From contig NZ_MDCR01000199.1 in assembly GCF_001723055.1 (NCBI RefSeq), positions 1-32,091 on the forward strand: a stretch of 32,091 nt of DNA. The letters are read 5' to 3'. Within the stretch, counting starts at the first letter, position 1, and each line of letters starts with the position of its first letter. Source of the DNA: Streptomyces niveus. Lineage in GTDB: Bacteria; Actinomycetota; Actinomycetes; Streptomycetales; Streptomycetaceae. This document shows, in pieces, positions 21,058 to 29,592 of this stretch. Made by a program: the position numbers and the translations under genes. The notes beneath the pieces were generated by a model. That model did not search any database, had not been told where the DNA came from, and saw only the letters and a program-made list of their open reading frames with translations.

Positions 21058-23388
21058 TCAGGACTTCGGGGCGTGGCCCTGCTGTTTCGCACGGGCGTTG
21101 CCCTCGCCGTAGCCGACCGACTGGGATTGGACGAGGTCCTCGCGGAGGCCGTCCCTGCCGTGCTGGGCCAGGAACCCTTCCATCGGGGCTTCGGCCAAGA
21201 TTTCACCTGATGAATAGATCTTCGTCTTCTCTTCGCCGACCAGGTCCTCGACTTTTTCCTTGTGCTGGTCGATCGAGTTTTCGGAAACTCCGCCAACGAT
21301 CTGGCCGACGGTCCCCTCGACCAGCGCGGGACCGACCTCCGACGCGAGCGGGATGAGGACAGCCGCCGCGCCGATGACCGGGGCCGCGGGCAGGAAGGCG
21401 ACGGCCGCGCCCACCCCAACGCCCGTCGCGATGCCGATCAGACCTGCGCGCTTTTCGACCGCTTTCTCGTACTCCTCGTGGGTCTTGAGGTTGGTGGCTT
21501 CGACCTGGTCCGCGCGTGACTGGTCGAGCATGCCCTGCACCTCGGAGCCGACACGGACCGCCTCCCGGGCCCCGTCCCGGTTGATACCGTCCGGGCCGAC
21601 CTGTGCCTCCAGCACACTGCGGGTGTAGACCTGCTCGGCGGTCGAGACCGTGGCGTACGCGTCGGGGTGCTGGCCGAGCGCACTGAGGAAGCCCCGGACG
21701 GTGCTGCGGCCGTTGCCCTCGTCGGTGTCCGCGAAACTGATGCGCCCGTCCTCGCTGCCGGCGAAGACACTGTCCGGGCTGTTCTTCTCCAGCGCCCAGT
21801 TGATGTCGTTGACGTAACCCGCGCCCATGTTCCCGAGGCTGTCGGACAGGGCCTTCTGGTGGTCGAGCAGGTCCACGTCCGATCCGTACTTCTCCATGAC
21901 CTGCCGCATGATCGCCGCGTTGTCCGCGTCCCGGACGACATCGCCGTCCGGGTGTCCCGCCGGGTAGCCGAGGGTCGCGGCCTCCAGCGCCCTGCCCAGG
22001 GCGTCGGGCATGTGGTTCTTCGGGGTGCCAGCTGGGTTGTGCTCGTTGGTGTCGGGGTAGCCCTCCCACTTCTCTGTGCCGAAGAAGTCGAGGTAGTTGT
22101 CGATAGGGGTGTCGTCGGCCTTTCCGAGGTCGGCCGTCGCGCCCTTGTTGACCGTGCCGTCCTCGTTGTACGCGGTCGGGGGGTCGGTGAAGAACTGCTT
22201 CGCCGCGTCCGGGCTGTTGCCGAGGGCCTCCAGCATGGCGGTCATCGGGTCGTAGCCCGCGCCGTTGACGCCGGAGGGGTTGAACGGGTTCGTCAACGTG
22301 CCCATCCCAAAGGCACTGAACTGGTACGGGTTCTTCTGATGGAGCTGTGCCACGTGTTCGGCCATCGGGTTGAGGAACTTCGGGTCGTAGTTCCCGCTCC
22401 GCATGATGCCGCCGAGGAGTTGGTACCCGTAGGCCCCGTTGGGGTCGCCCTTGTACAACGGGACACGTTCCGTGCCCAGTTGGCGCAGCTCCGGACCCCA
22501 CTCTGCGGTGAACTTGGGGTCGTGGGAGGCGGTGGCCAGGTTCAGTCCAAGGTTTCGCTGGAGTTCCTGTACATCCTTGAGCCGTTCGCTGTCGACCTTG
22601 CCGTAGGTGGACGTGTCGGTGCCGAGCTGGCCGAAGAACGCGAGGGACTTCTCCGGGCCGAGCTTCTCGTAGAAGTTCTTCGAGAACTCGCGGGACTTGC
22701 TGTTGTCGGCCAGCAGTTCGTTGAGAGCCTGGAGTTCGGTGTGGGTGAGGTCGCGGCCCTTGCCGGCCAGGGCGGCGGCTCGTGCGGCCTCCTCCTGGTC
22801 CAGCGTGGTGTACGTCGGCCGGCTGAAGTCCTTGCGGTCCGTGACGTTGGCCTCAAGGGCGTTCTTGAACGCCACGTCGGTGTCGTCGCAGTTGTCGACG
22901 ATGCGGTCGATCTTCGCCTGCCAGGCGGCGACGTTCCGCTTCTCCCGCAGAAGGATCTCCTGGTAGCCCGGGTCATGTGCGCGCTGGTACGGCGTGAGTT
23001 CCTGGATCGAGTTCCGGTGGGTGACCTTGCCCTTGGCGTCCACGTGGATGCCGGCCGCCGGCCCTTCGTGATCGCGGATGTTCAGCAGGTCGTCCCTGGC
23101 CTTCTTGATGGCGGCGTAGCCGTCCTCAAGGATCTGCATCACGCCCCTGGCCTCGGCCGCCGCGTCCTTGAACTCCTGGGCCGTCTTGGCGATGAACTCT
23201 TTCGTGACGCCCGCGTTGACGCCCTGCCACGAGGCCTTGTCCGCTGCGGTCTTCATATCCTGTGCGTCCTGCGCCAGCTGGAACAGACTGCCCGGCGTCT
23301 TTGCACTGCGTGCCATCTCCGACCAGCGGTCGGCGGCAGCCCTCAGCTTCGCCACCGGGGCGTTGATGATGTCCTCGTACGTCAGCAT
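21058..23388 (-). CDS. Large WXG-type secreted protein with C-terminal hydrophobic segment
   Basis: A 776-residue protein. The first 100 residues are helical and carry a WXG motif (Trp54-Gln-Gly56 in ASWQGVNAG) as in proteins exported by type VII (ESX) systems; there is no Sec signal. The middle is Asp/Asn/Gly-rich and largely soluble, with segments such as LTNPFNPSG and GAGYDPMTAMLEALG; from memory it resembles DUF6571-type proteins of Streptomyces, which have no known function. Residues about 648-685 form an Ala/Gly-rich hydrophobic stretch (FLPAAPVIGAAAVLIPL) that could be one hairpin or two short membrane passes, followed by a charged tail of about 90 residues. GGGGGAGG lies 6 bases before the ATG. 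A small helical gene precedes it by 36 bases and a lipoprotein gene follows. Confidence 0.8.
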   Translation of the reverse strand: MLTYEDIINAPVAKLRAAADRWSEMARSAKTPGSLFQLAQDAQDMKTAADKASWQGVNAGVTKEFIAKTAQEFKDAAAEARGVMQILEDGYAAIKKARDDLLNIRDHEGPAAGIHVDAKGKVTHRNSIQELTPYQRAHDPGYQEILLREKRNVAAWQAKIDRIVDNCDDTDVAFKNALEANVTDRKDFSRPTYTTLDQEEAARAAALAGKGRDLTHTELQALNELLADNSKSREFSKNFYEKLGPEKSLAFFGQLGTDTSTYGKVDSERLKDVQELQRNLGLNLATASHDPKFTAEWGPELRQLGTERVPLYKGDPNGAYGYQLLGGIMRSGNYDPKFLNPMAEHVAQLHQKNPYQFSAFGMGTLTNPFNPSGVNGAGYDPMTAMLEALGNSPDAAKQFFTDPPTAYNEDGTVNKGATADLGKADDTPIDNYLDFFGTEKWEGYPDTNEHNPAGTPKNHMPDALGRALEAATLGYPAGHPDGDVVRDADNAAIMRQVMEKYGSDVDLLDHQKALSDSLGNMGAGYVNDINWALEKNSPDSVFAGSEDGRISFADTDEGNGRSTVRGFLSALGQHPDAYATVSTAEQVYTRSVLEAQVGPDGINRDGAREAVRVGSEVQGMLDQSRADQVEATNLKTHEEYEKAVEKRAGLIGIATGVGVGAAVAFLPAAPVIGAAAVLIPLASEVGPALVEGTVGQIVGGVSENSIDQHKEKVEDLVGEEKTKIYSSGEILAEAPMEGFLAQHGRDGLREDLVQSQSVGYGEGNARAKQQGHAPKS

Positions 23389-23424
23389 GCCGAACCTCCC
23401 CCGTCGTTCCCCGCGTGTGGTGCG

Positions 23425-23841
23425 CTACTTCATGTAGTCCGTCAGTGCCGAGATCGGGGCGATGTCACCCTCGATCTTCACGTCGTCCTTGGCGTGCTGC
23501 GCCTTGGTGAAGTCCAGATGGTTCGAGATCTGCGCGCAGGCGTCCAGCAGCGTCTTGAGATGGGTCTGCCACCGGTCGTTCACCTTGAGCAGCGCGGAAC
23601 CACTCGTGAACTGCCCGTTGGTCAGCGCGATCGCCGCCTCGTGGGTGGCGGGACGCGCGTGGTCGCCGTCCCTGGAGAGCTGGTTCCGCAGGTCGTACGC
23701 GTGGTTTCCGATACGGCCGAGGTCGTCCCGGTTGACGACGAGATTTCCGCCGCCTCCCTCGGCCGGAAGGCTGTTGAGCCGCATCGAGTGACGCTGGGCC
23801 GCCGCGTCACGGAGCTGGGCCCATTCCTCGTCGAACGACAT
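23425..23841 (-). CDS. Small helical ESX-like protein
   Basis: A 138-residue all-helical soluble protein without signal peptide, probably a partner of the large WXG-type protein encoded 36 bases downstream. It begins MSFDEEWAQLRDAAAQRH and has a second helical half (WQTHLKTLLDACAQISNHLDF). Size and position, first gene of a pair with a long WXG protein, fit the small subunit of an ESX-type secreted pair, though a canonical central WXG motif is not seen, so the family assignment is tentative. A GGGGGA site lies 4 bases before the ATG. The promoter should lie in the 400-base gap upstream. Confidence 0.75.
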   Translation of the reverse strand: MSFDEEWAQLRDAAAQRHSMRLNSLPAEGGGGNLVVNRDDLGRIGNHAYDLRNQLSRDGDHARPATHEAAIALTNGQFTSGSALLKVNDRWQTHLKTLLDACAQISNHLDFTKAQHAKDDVKIEGDIAPISALTDYMK

Positions 23842-24245
23842 GAAATCCCCCGTTCCTGTATCGGCCGACCCGCCGAACCGGGCCGGTCGCGCGCCCACAC
23901 ACTGTATCGACCCCGTCACCGACAAGTGCATGAGCCTGGGCGGCAGTTGGCGTCGGCGTCCGGTCGGCGGGTGTGAGGGGGGACGCGGTTCCGCCGGAGC
24001 CGGAGTGGGGGAGCCCGCCCCGCCCGTCCCCGAGGGCGTACACCCCCTGCGCGGGCGGTGTCCGGATCCTGGACAGGGTCGGCACTCTCCGTCACCGTCC
24101 CGCGACGGGCGGGCGAGTGTACCCGCCACGGCAATACGTCACTCGCCTCCCGGCCCACTTTCTTACGCCTTTCGGGCCTAGGTTTTGTTGATCGTCGGGC
24201 AGTTGCCCCCTCGGGGGGCCTACCCTTCAACAGGTGAACCAGTTG
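23842..24245. other. Intergenic region between divergent genes
   Basis: About 400 bases without a convincing gene separate the ESX-like gene from the amidohydrolase. They must hold both promoters, but no clear -35/-10 pair could be assigned. A short perfect hairpin, GCCCCC-TCG-GGGGGC at 24205-24219, lies just before the amidohydrolase and could be a terminator or a leader structure. Short frames here have no recognisable product. Confidence 0.5.
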
Positions 24246-25481
24246 ATGTCCCGCGAGTCCGAAGTCGACCTCTCCGGTGAGCCCAGCCGCTCCGCGCTGC
24301 CCGGTACGTTGCCCGAAGCGCTGCGTACCGAGCTGATCGCCTTCCGCAGAGACATGCACATGCACCCGGAGCTCGGCAACCAGGAGTTTCGTACCACCGC
24401 CGCCCTCAAGCACCGCCTGGAGGCGGCCGGGCTTGTGCCGCGGGTGCTCAACACCGGGACCGGGCTCGTCTGTGACATCGGCAGCCGCGAGGACGGCGGC
24501 CGGCCCATGCTGGCCCTGCGCGCGGACATCGACGCCCTGCCCATCCCGGACACCAAGGCCGGCGTGGCCTACCGCTCCACCGTGCCCGACCGGGCGCACG
24601 CCTGCGGGCACGACGTGCACACCACCGCCGTCCTCGGCGCCGGGCTGGTTCTCGCCGAGCTCGACCGGGAGGGGCGGCTGCCGCAGCCGGTGCGGCTGAT
24701 CTTCCAGCCCGCCGAGGAAGTGCTGCCCGGCGGCGCGCTCGACGCCATCGAGTCCGGTGTCCTGGAGGGCGTCGGGCGGATCATCGCGGTGCACTGCGAC
24801 CCGCGCGTGGACGTCGGCACCATCGGGCTGCGCACCGGCCCGATCACCTCCGCCTGCGACCGGCTGGAAGTCTCTCTCGACGGCCCCGGCGGCCACACCG
24901 CCCGCCCGCATCTGACCACCGACCTGGTCACCGCCGCCGCGAAGGTCGCCACCGAGGTGCCCGCGCTGCTGGCCCGCCGGGTCGACGCCCGGTCCGGGCT
25001 CGCGCTGACCTGGGGCCGTATCGCCGCCGGGCACGCCTGCAACGTCATCCCGCAGCACGCCGAACTGTCCGGCACCGTCCGCTGCCTGGACCTGAAGTCC
25101 TGGCGCGAGGCGCCGGACCTGGTGCACGCCGCGATCGACGAGATCTCCGCGCTCTACCACGCCAAGTCGCAGATCAACTACGTACGCGGGGTGCCGCCGG
25201 TCGTCAACGACCTGATGATGGCCGAGCTGCTGCGCGACGCCCAGACCGCCCGCCGCGGCTCCCAGTCGATCGAGGACACCGAGCAGAGCCTCGGCGGCGA
25301 GGACTTCTCCTGGTATCTGGAGCAGGTCCCCGGCGCGATGGCCCGGCTCGGCGTACGGACTCCGGGGGACACCTCCCGGCACGATCTGCACCGGGGCGAT
25401 TTCGACGCCGACGAGCGGGCGATCCAGGTCGGCGTGGAGCTTTTCACCGCCGCCGCGCTGATCGACGGCGACCGTTCGTAA
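24246..25481 (+). CDS. M20-family amidohydrolase
   Basis: A 411-residue cytoplasmic zinc/manganese-dependent amidohydrolase of family M20, subfamily D (hippurate / IAA-amino acid hydrolase type), which removes N-acyl groups from amino acids or similar amides. Metal-site motifs are clear: HMHPELGNQEF near residue 38, ALRADIDALP, and HACGHDVHTT with the ligands; IFQPAEEVLPGGA holds the catalytic Glu pair. The dimerisation domain (GPGGHTARPH) and the late ligand region (LGGEDFSWYLE) follow. ATG 24246 is preferred because AGGTGA lies 8 bases upstream; GTG 24234 would add four residues and has no good site. It is a single gene between the ESX-like set and the nucleoside operon; its natural substrate is unknown. 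Confidence 0.9.
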   Translation: MSRESEVDLSGEPSRSALPGTLPEALRTELIAFRRDMHMHPELGNQEFRTTAALKHRLEAAGLVPRVLNTGTGLVCDIGSREDGGRPMLALRADIDALPIPDTKAGVAYRSTVPDRAHACGHDVHTTAVLGAGLVLAELDREGRLPQPVRLIFQPAEEVLPGGALDAIESGVLEGVGRIIAVHCDPRVDVGTIGLRTGPITSACDRLEVSLDGPGGHTARPHLTTDLVTAAAKVATEVPALLARRVDARSGLALTWGRIAAGHACNVIPQHAELSGTVRCLDLKSWREAPDLVHAAIDEISALYHAKSQINYVRGVPPVVNDLMMAELLRDAQTARRGSQSIEDTEQSLGGEDFSWYLEQVPGAMARLGVRTPGDTSRHDLHRGDFDADERAIQVGVELFTAAALIDGDRS

Positions 25482-25505
25482 CCGGCCGTGTGTCTTCCCG
25501 TAATC

Positions 25506-25520
25506 GGACGTGACACGTCC
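25506..25520. promoter_or_regulatory. Candidate operator upstream of the nucleoside operon
   Basis: GGACGTG-A-CACGTCC is a perfect 7-bp inverted repeat with a one-base centre, 122 bases before the lipoprotein start. A weak promoter-like pair (TTTAAC at 25558 and TACGAT at 25580, 16 bases apart) follows it. A repressor or activator of nucleoside uptake could bind here; which one is not known. Confidence 0.4.
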
Positions 25521-25641
25521 TGTTCGCGACGATCCGATAACGGCTTCCGTACAGGCCTTTAACTGACATCTACGCGCGTTACGATCGCGGCGAAACCAGC
25601 GCCGGAAGAGGCGCCCTAGGTCGCTTTTGAAGGAGCCTCCC

Positions 25642-26697
25642 TTGCGCCGGATCACCAGGTTCGCAACCGTAGGCGTCGCATCCGCGGCGCTTGCGCTGAG
25701 CGCCACCGCGTGTGGCAACACCTCCTCCTCGGACGCCGCGTCCGACTCGAAGGAGAAGAGCGTCGCCATCGCCTACGACATCGGCGGCCGCGGTGACCAG
25801 TCCTTCAACGACGCCGCCTACGCGGGTCTGGCGAAGGCCGAGAAGGACCTCAAGATAAAGGGCAACGACGCCGAGCCGTCCGACGGTGAGGCCGACGCGG
25901 ACAAGATCCAGCGCCTGACCGAGCTGGCCCGCTCCGGCAACAACCCGGTGATCGGCGTCGGCTTCGCCTACGCGCCGGCCATCAAGAAGGTCGCCCCGAA
26001 GTTCCCGAAGACGACCTTCGGCATCATCGACGACTCCTCGGTGACCGGCGACAACATCGCCAACATGGTCTTCAACGAGGAGCAGGGCTCCTACCTCGCC
26101 GGTGTCGCCGCGGCCAAGACCACCAAGTCGAAGACCGTCGGCTTCATCGGTGGCGTCGAGACCCCGCTGATCAAGAAGTTCGAGGCGGGCTACGCCCAGG
26201 GCGTCAAGGACACCGACCCCTCGGTGAAGGTGCTCTCGCAGTACCTGACCCAGCCGCCGAACTTCGAGGGCTTCTCCAAGCCCGACCTCGGCAAGGCCGC
26301 CGCCCAGGGCCAGCTCGACAAGAAGGCCGACGTGATCTACGCGGCGGCCGGTCTGGCCGGCTCCGGCTCGATCGAGGCGGTCTCGACCGCGGGCGCCGGC
26401 AAGTGGAGCATCGGTGTCGACTCCGACCAGTACGCGCAGGCCGGTCTCGCCCAGTACAAGGACAGCATCCTGACGTCGGCCACCAAGGACGTCTCCGACG
26501 CGGTCTACAACCTGATCAAGTCGGTCGCCGACGGCAAGCCGCAGAGCGGTGAGATCCGGTACGGCCTGGACAAGGACGGCGTCGGCCTCACCGACACCAA
26601 CCCGGCCTACGTCAAGATGACCGAAGTGACCGCCGCCGTGGACAAGGCCAAGCAGGAAATCATCGACGGCAAGATCACCGTCAAGACCACCCCGTAA
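25642..26697 (+). CDS. BMP-family nucleoside-binding lipoprotein of an ABC transporter
   Basis: A 351-residue lipoprotein of the BmpA/Med/PnrA family, which catches purine or pyrimidine nucleosides outside the cell and passes them to an ABC importer. The signal ends in the lipobox ATAC, so the acylated Cys is about residue 24, followed by a Ser/Asp linker. Family segments include YDIGGRGDQSFNDAAYAGL, GVGFAYAPAI, GFIGGVETPLIKKFEAGY, ADVIYAAAGLAGSG and IGVDSDQYAQ. The start is TTG 25642, since AAGGAG lies exactly 6 bases upstream; TTG 25627 in the same frame would overlap that site. The transporter genes follow after two hairpins, which would let this protein be made in excess over the membrane parts. 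It corresponds in role to B. subtilis NupN. Confidence 0.93.
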   Translation: MRRITRFATVGVASAALALSATACGNTSSSDAASDSKEKSVAIAYDIGGRGDQSFNDAAYAGLAKAEKDLKIKGNDAEPSDGEADADKIQRLTELARSGNNPVIGVGFAYAPAIKKVAPKFPKTTFGIIDDSSVTGDNIANMVFNEEQGSYLAGVAAAKTTKSKTVGFIGGVETPLIKKFEAGYAQGVKDTDPSVKVLSQYLTQPPNFEGFSKPDLGKAAAQGQLDKKADVIYAAAGLAGSGSIEAVSTAGAGKWSIGVDSDQYAQAGLAQYKDSILTSATKDVSDAVYNLIKSVADGKPQSGEIRYGLDKDGVGLTDTNPAYVKMTEVTAAVDKAKQEIIDGKITVKTTP

Positions 26698-26709
26698 CAC
26701 CACGGGCCC

Positions 26710-26757
26710 GGAGCGGCGGCGCGAGCCGCCGCTCCCGGTTCCGGTCACCGGAACCGG
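26710..26757 (+). terminator. Two adjacent hairpins after the binding-protein gene
   Basis: GGAGCGGCGGC-GCGA-GCCGCCGCTCC (26710-26735, GNRA-type loop) is followed directly by CCGGTTCCGGT-C-ACCGGAACCGG (26735-26757). Both stems are perfect, though the second has a one-base loop and must open at its tip. Placed inside the operon, they could terminate part of the transcripts or protect the upstream mRNA end. Confidence 0.65.
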
Positions 26758-26890
26758 CCCCATCTCCCCAAGATCTACGCTCACGATTCGGCAGCGCTAC
26801 GCGTGTAGACGCCCCTCCGGCGCGATAGCTTCACCCCCGCCCTGCCCTCCGCCCCGCCTCCGGTCCTTTTCCGGCCAAGGAGAGTGCGTC

Positions 26891-28453
26891 ATCAACGCGT
26901 CCAGCAGTCCGCCCGCCGTAGAGCTGCGCGGCATCACCAAGCGGTTCCCCGGTGTCGTCGCCAACCACGACATCGGCATCACCATCAACAAGGGCACCGT
27001 GCACGCCCTCGTCGGCGAGAACGGTGCCGGCAAGTCGACCCTGATGAAGATCCTCTACGGCATGCAGAAGCCGGACGAGGGGACCATCACCGTCGACGGC
27101 GACCAGGTCACCTTCAACAGCCCGGCCGACGCCATCGCGCGCGGCATCGGCATGGTGCACCAGCACTTCATGCTGGCCGACAACCTGACCGTCCTGGAGA
27201 ACGTCGTTCTCGGGGCCGAGAAGCTGTACGGCATCGGGCAGGCGGCGCGGAACAAGATCCGCGAGATCTCGGAGGCGTACGGCCTCGGGGTCCGCCCCGA
27301 CGCCTACGTCGAAGACCTCGGCGTCGCCGACCGCCAGCGCGTGGAGATCCTCAAGGTCCTCTACCGGGGGGCCCGCATACTCATCCTCGACGAGCCCACC
27401 GCGGTCCTCGTCCCGCAGGAGGTCGACGCCCTCTTCGATAACCTGCGTGAACTCAAGGCAGAGGGCCTCACCGTCATCTTCATCTCGCACAAGCTCGGTG
27501 AGGTGCTGTCCGTCGCCGACGACATCACCGTCATACGGCGCGGTACGACCGTGGGCACGGCGGACCCCGCCAGCACCACCACCAAGCAGCTCGCCGAGCT
27601 GATGGTCGGCAGCGAACTCCCCTCGCCCGAGACCCGCGAGTCGACCGTCACCGACGTGCCGGTCCTCACCGTCGCGGACCTGCGGCTGACCGCCACCGAC
27701 TCCGACGGCGTCGTACGCGAGGTCCTGTCCGAGATCGGCTTCACCATCCATCGCGGCGAGGTCCTGGGCATCGCGGGCGTCGAGGGCAACGGCCAGACCG
27801 AGCTGATCGAGACGCTGATGGGTCTGCGCGACCCGGACGGCGGCGTCATCACCCTCGACACCGCCGACATCTCGCACGCGCCCACCCGTGAGCGCCGCGA
27901 GAGCGGCATCGGCTACATCCCCGAGGACCGGCACCGGCACGGACTGCTGCTGGAGTCGCCGCTGTGGGAGAACCGCATCCTCGGCCATGTCACCGAGCGC
28001 CCCAACAGCCGGCGCGGACTCCTCGACCCCAAGGCCGCCCGCGCCGACACCCGGCGCATCGTGGTCGAGTACGACGTCCGTACACCCGGCATCGACGTCA
28101 CGGCCTCGTCCCTCTCCGGCGGCAACCAGCAGAAGCTGATCGTCGGCCGCGAGATGAGCCACCTGCCGAAGCTGCTGATCGCCGCCCACCCGACGCGCGG
28201 CGTCGACGTCGGCGCGCAGGCCCAGATCTGGGACCAGATCAAGGCCGCGCGCAGCGACGGGCTCGCGGTGCTGCTGATCTCCGCCGACCTGGACGAGCTG
28301 ATCGGGCTCTCCGACACCCTGCGCGTGATGTACCGCGGCAGGCTCGTCGCCGACGCCGATCCCGCCACCATCACCCCGGAGGAGCTGGGCACCGCCATGA
28401 CCGGCGCCGCGACCGGCCATCTTGAGGCAGCCCCGGAGGACGAGGCCCGATGA
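26891..28453 (+). CDS. Nucleoside ABC transporter ATPase with two ABC domains
   Basis: A 520-residue fused double ATPase that powers nucleoside import, like B. subtilis NupO and sugar-importer ATPases. Domain 1 has Walker A GENGAGKST at residues 42-50, the MVHQHFMLA Q-loop region, the family's altered signature (LGVADRQRVEIL), and Walker B ILILDEPTAVL. Domain 2 has a degenerate Walker A (GVEGNGQTEL), a good signature LSGGNQQKL, and the altered Walker B (LLIAAHPTRGVD), usual for this type. The first domain's reading frame has no ATG, GTG or TTG before 26999, which lies inside the fold. AAGGAG at 26877-26882 stands 8 bases before an in-frame ATC at 26891, which gives the normal family length, so AUC appears to be the start codon. 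The stop overlaps the first permease gene (ATGA). Confidence 0.85.
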   Translation: MNASSSPPAVELRGITKRFPGVVANHDIGITINKGTVHALVGENGAGKSTLMKILYGMQKPDEGTITVDGDQVTFNSPADAIARGIGMVHQHFMLADNLTVLENVVLGAEKLYGIGQAARNKIREISEAYGLGVRPDAYVEDLGVADRQRVEILKVLYRGARILILDEPTAVLVPQEVDALFDNLRELKAEGLTVIFISHKLGEVLSVADDITVIRRGTTVGTADPASTTTKQLAELMVGSELPSPETRESTVTDVPVLTVADLRLTATDSDGVVREVLSEIGFTIHRGEVLGIAGVEGNGQTELIETLMGLRDPDGGVITLDTADISHAPTRERRESGIGYIPEDRHRHGLLLESPLWENRILGHVTERPNSRRGLLDPKAARADTRRIVVEYDVRTPGIDVTASSLSGGNQQKLIVGREMSHLPKLLIAAHPTRGVDVGAQAQIWDQIKAARSDGLAVLLISADLDELIGLSDTLRVMYRGRLVADADPATITPEELGTAMTGAATGHLEAAPEDEAR

Positions 28454-29592
28454 AGAAGTTCGACAAGGACCGGCTGATCCTGGGCCTGGCCGGCCCGGTG
28501 CTCGCCCTGGTCGTCGCCATAGTCCTCACCACGGTGGTGCTGCTCGCGTCGGGCACCAATCCGTGGGAGCCGTACCGGATCATGTTCGAGTCGGCGAGCT
28601 ACGTCGACGTACAGGTCCTGATCGTCAACCAGGCCGGCACGTACTATCTGGCCGCGCTCGCCGTCGCCGTCGGCTTCCGGATGAACCTGTTCAACATCGG
28701 GGTCGACGGCCAGTACCGCCTCGCCGCGATGATGGCGGCGCTCGTCGGTGCCAGCGTGAATCTGCCCGGCCCCTTCCAGATCGCCCTCATCGTCCTCACG
28801 GCGATGCTCGTCGGCGCCTTCTGGTCCGGCATCGCGGGCATCCTCAAGACCACCCGCGGGGTGAGCGAGGTCGTCTCCACGATCATGCTCAACTCGATCG
28901 CCACCAGCCTCGTGGCCTGGCTGATCCTGCCGAAGAACTTCGGTGAGCAGCCCGCCGGCTCCAACAACCTGACGACCGGCGAGATCCCGGAGTCCGGCTG
29001 GTTCCCCGGACTGTCCATGGGCGCCGAGGCCGGTGAGATCTACGGCTTCACCTTCGTCGCCGCGCTCTGCGGTGTCATCTACTGGTTCGTCCTCGGCCGC
29101 ACCCGCTTCGGCTTCGACCTGCGCGCCACCGGCGCCAGCGAGAGCGCCGCGCAGGCGTCCGGTGTCGACGCCAAGAAGATGATCCTCACCTCGATGCTGA
29201 TCTCCGGCGCGGTCGCGGGTCTCGTCGGTATGCCGACCCTGCTGGGCGACAGCCACACGTATAGCCTCGACTTCCCGACCGGCCTCGGCTTCACCGGTAT
29301 CACGATCGCGCTGCTGGGCCGCAACCATCCGCTCGGCATCGCGTTCAGCGCGCTGCTGATCGCCTTCCTCGACAAGTCGTCCGCCTCCCTCGACCAGTAC
29401 GGGTACGAGAAGGAGATCGCGACGATCATGCAGGGCCTGATCGTGATCTCGGTCGTGGTCAGTTACGAACTGGTCCGCCGCTACGGGCTCCGCCGCCAAC
29501 AGCAGAAGGTCGGCGAGGAACTCGCCGCCGGCGGCGCGATCAAGACCGACGCCGACGCCGAATCCACGAGTGACAAGGGGGCTGCCCTGTGA
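28450..29592 (+). CDS. Nucleoside ABC transporter permease 1
   Basis: A 380-residue permease of the BPD_transp_2 type, the larger membrane half of the nucleoside importer. It has about nine or ten hydrophobic helices, beginning LILGLAGPVLALVVAIVLTT, and the family segments FNIGVDGQYRLA, GVSEVVSTIMLN and the cytoplasmic-loop RATGASESAAQASG that docks on the ATPase. The C-terminus is an Ala/Asp/Glu-rich tail. It starts in a four-base overlap with the ATPase gene and ends in a GTGA overlap with the second permease, so all three are co-translated. It corresponds to NupP of B. subtilis. Confidence 0.92.
   Translation: MKKFDKDRLILGLAGPVLALVVAIVLTTVVLLASGTNPWEPYRIMFESASYVDVQVLIVNQAGTYYLAALAVAVGFRMNLFNIGVDGQYRLAAMMAALVGASVNLPGPFQIALIVLTAMLVGAFWSGIAGILKTTRGVSEVVSTIMLNSIATSLVAWLILPKNFGEQPAGSNNLTTGEIPESGWFPGLSMGAEAGEIYGFTFVAALCGVIYWFVLGRTRFGFDLRATGASESAAQASGVDAKKMILTSMLISGAVAGLVGMPTLLGDSHTYSLDFPTGLGFTGITIALLGRNHPLGIAFSALLIAFLDKSSASLDQYGYEKEIATIMQGLIVISVVVSYELVRRYGLRRQQQKVGEELAAGGAIKTDADAESTSDKGAAL

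Noticed and set aside
26831..29499. Two long overlapping minus-strand frames opposite the ABC transporter genes
   Set aside because: Both are antisense shadows; the plus strand carries complete ATPase and permease motifs with four-base gene overlaps.
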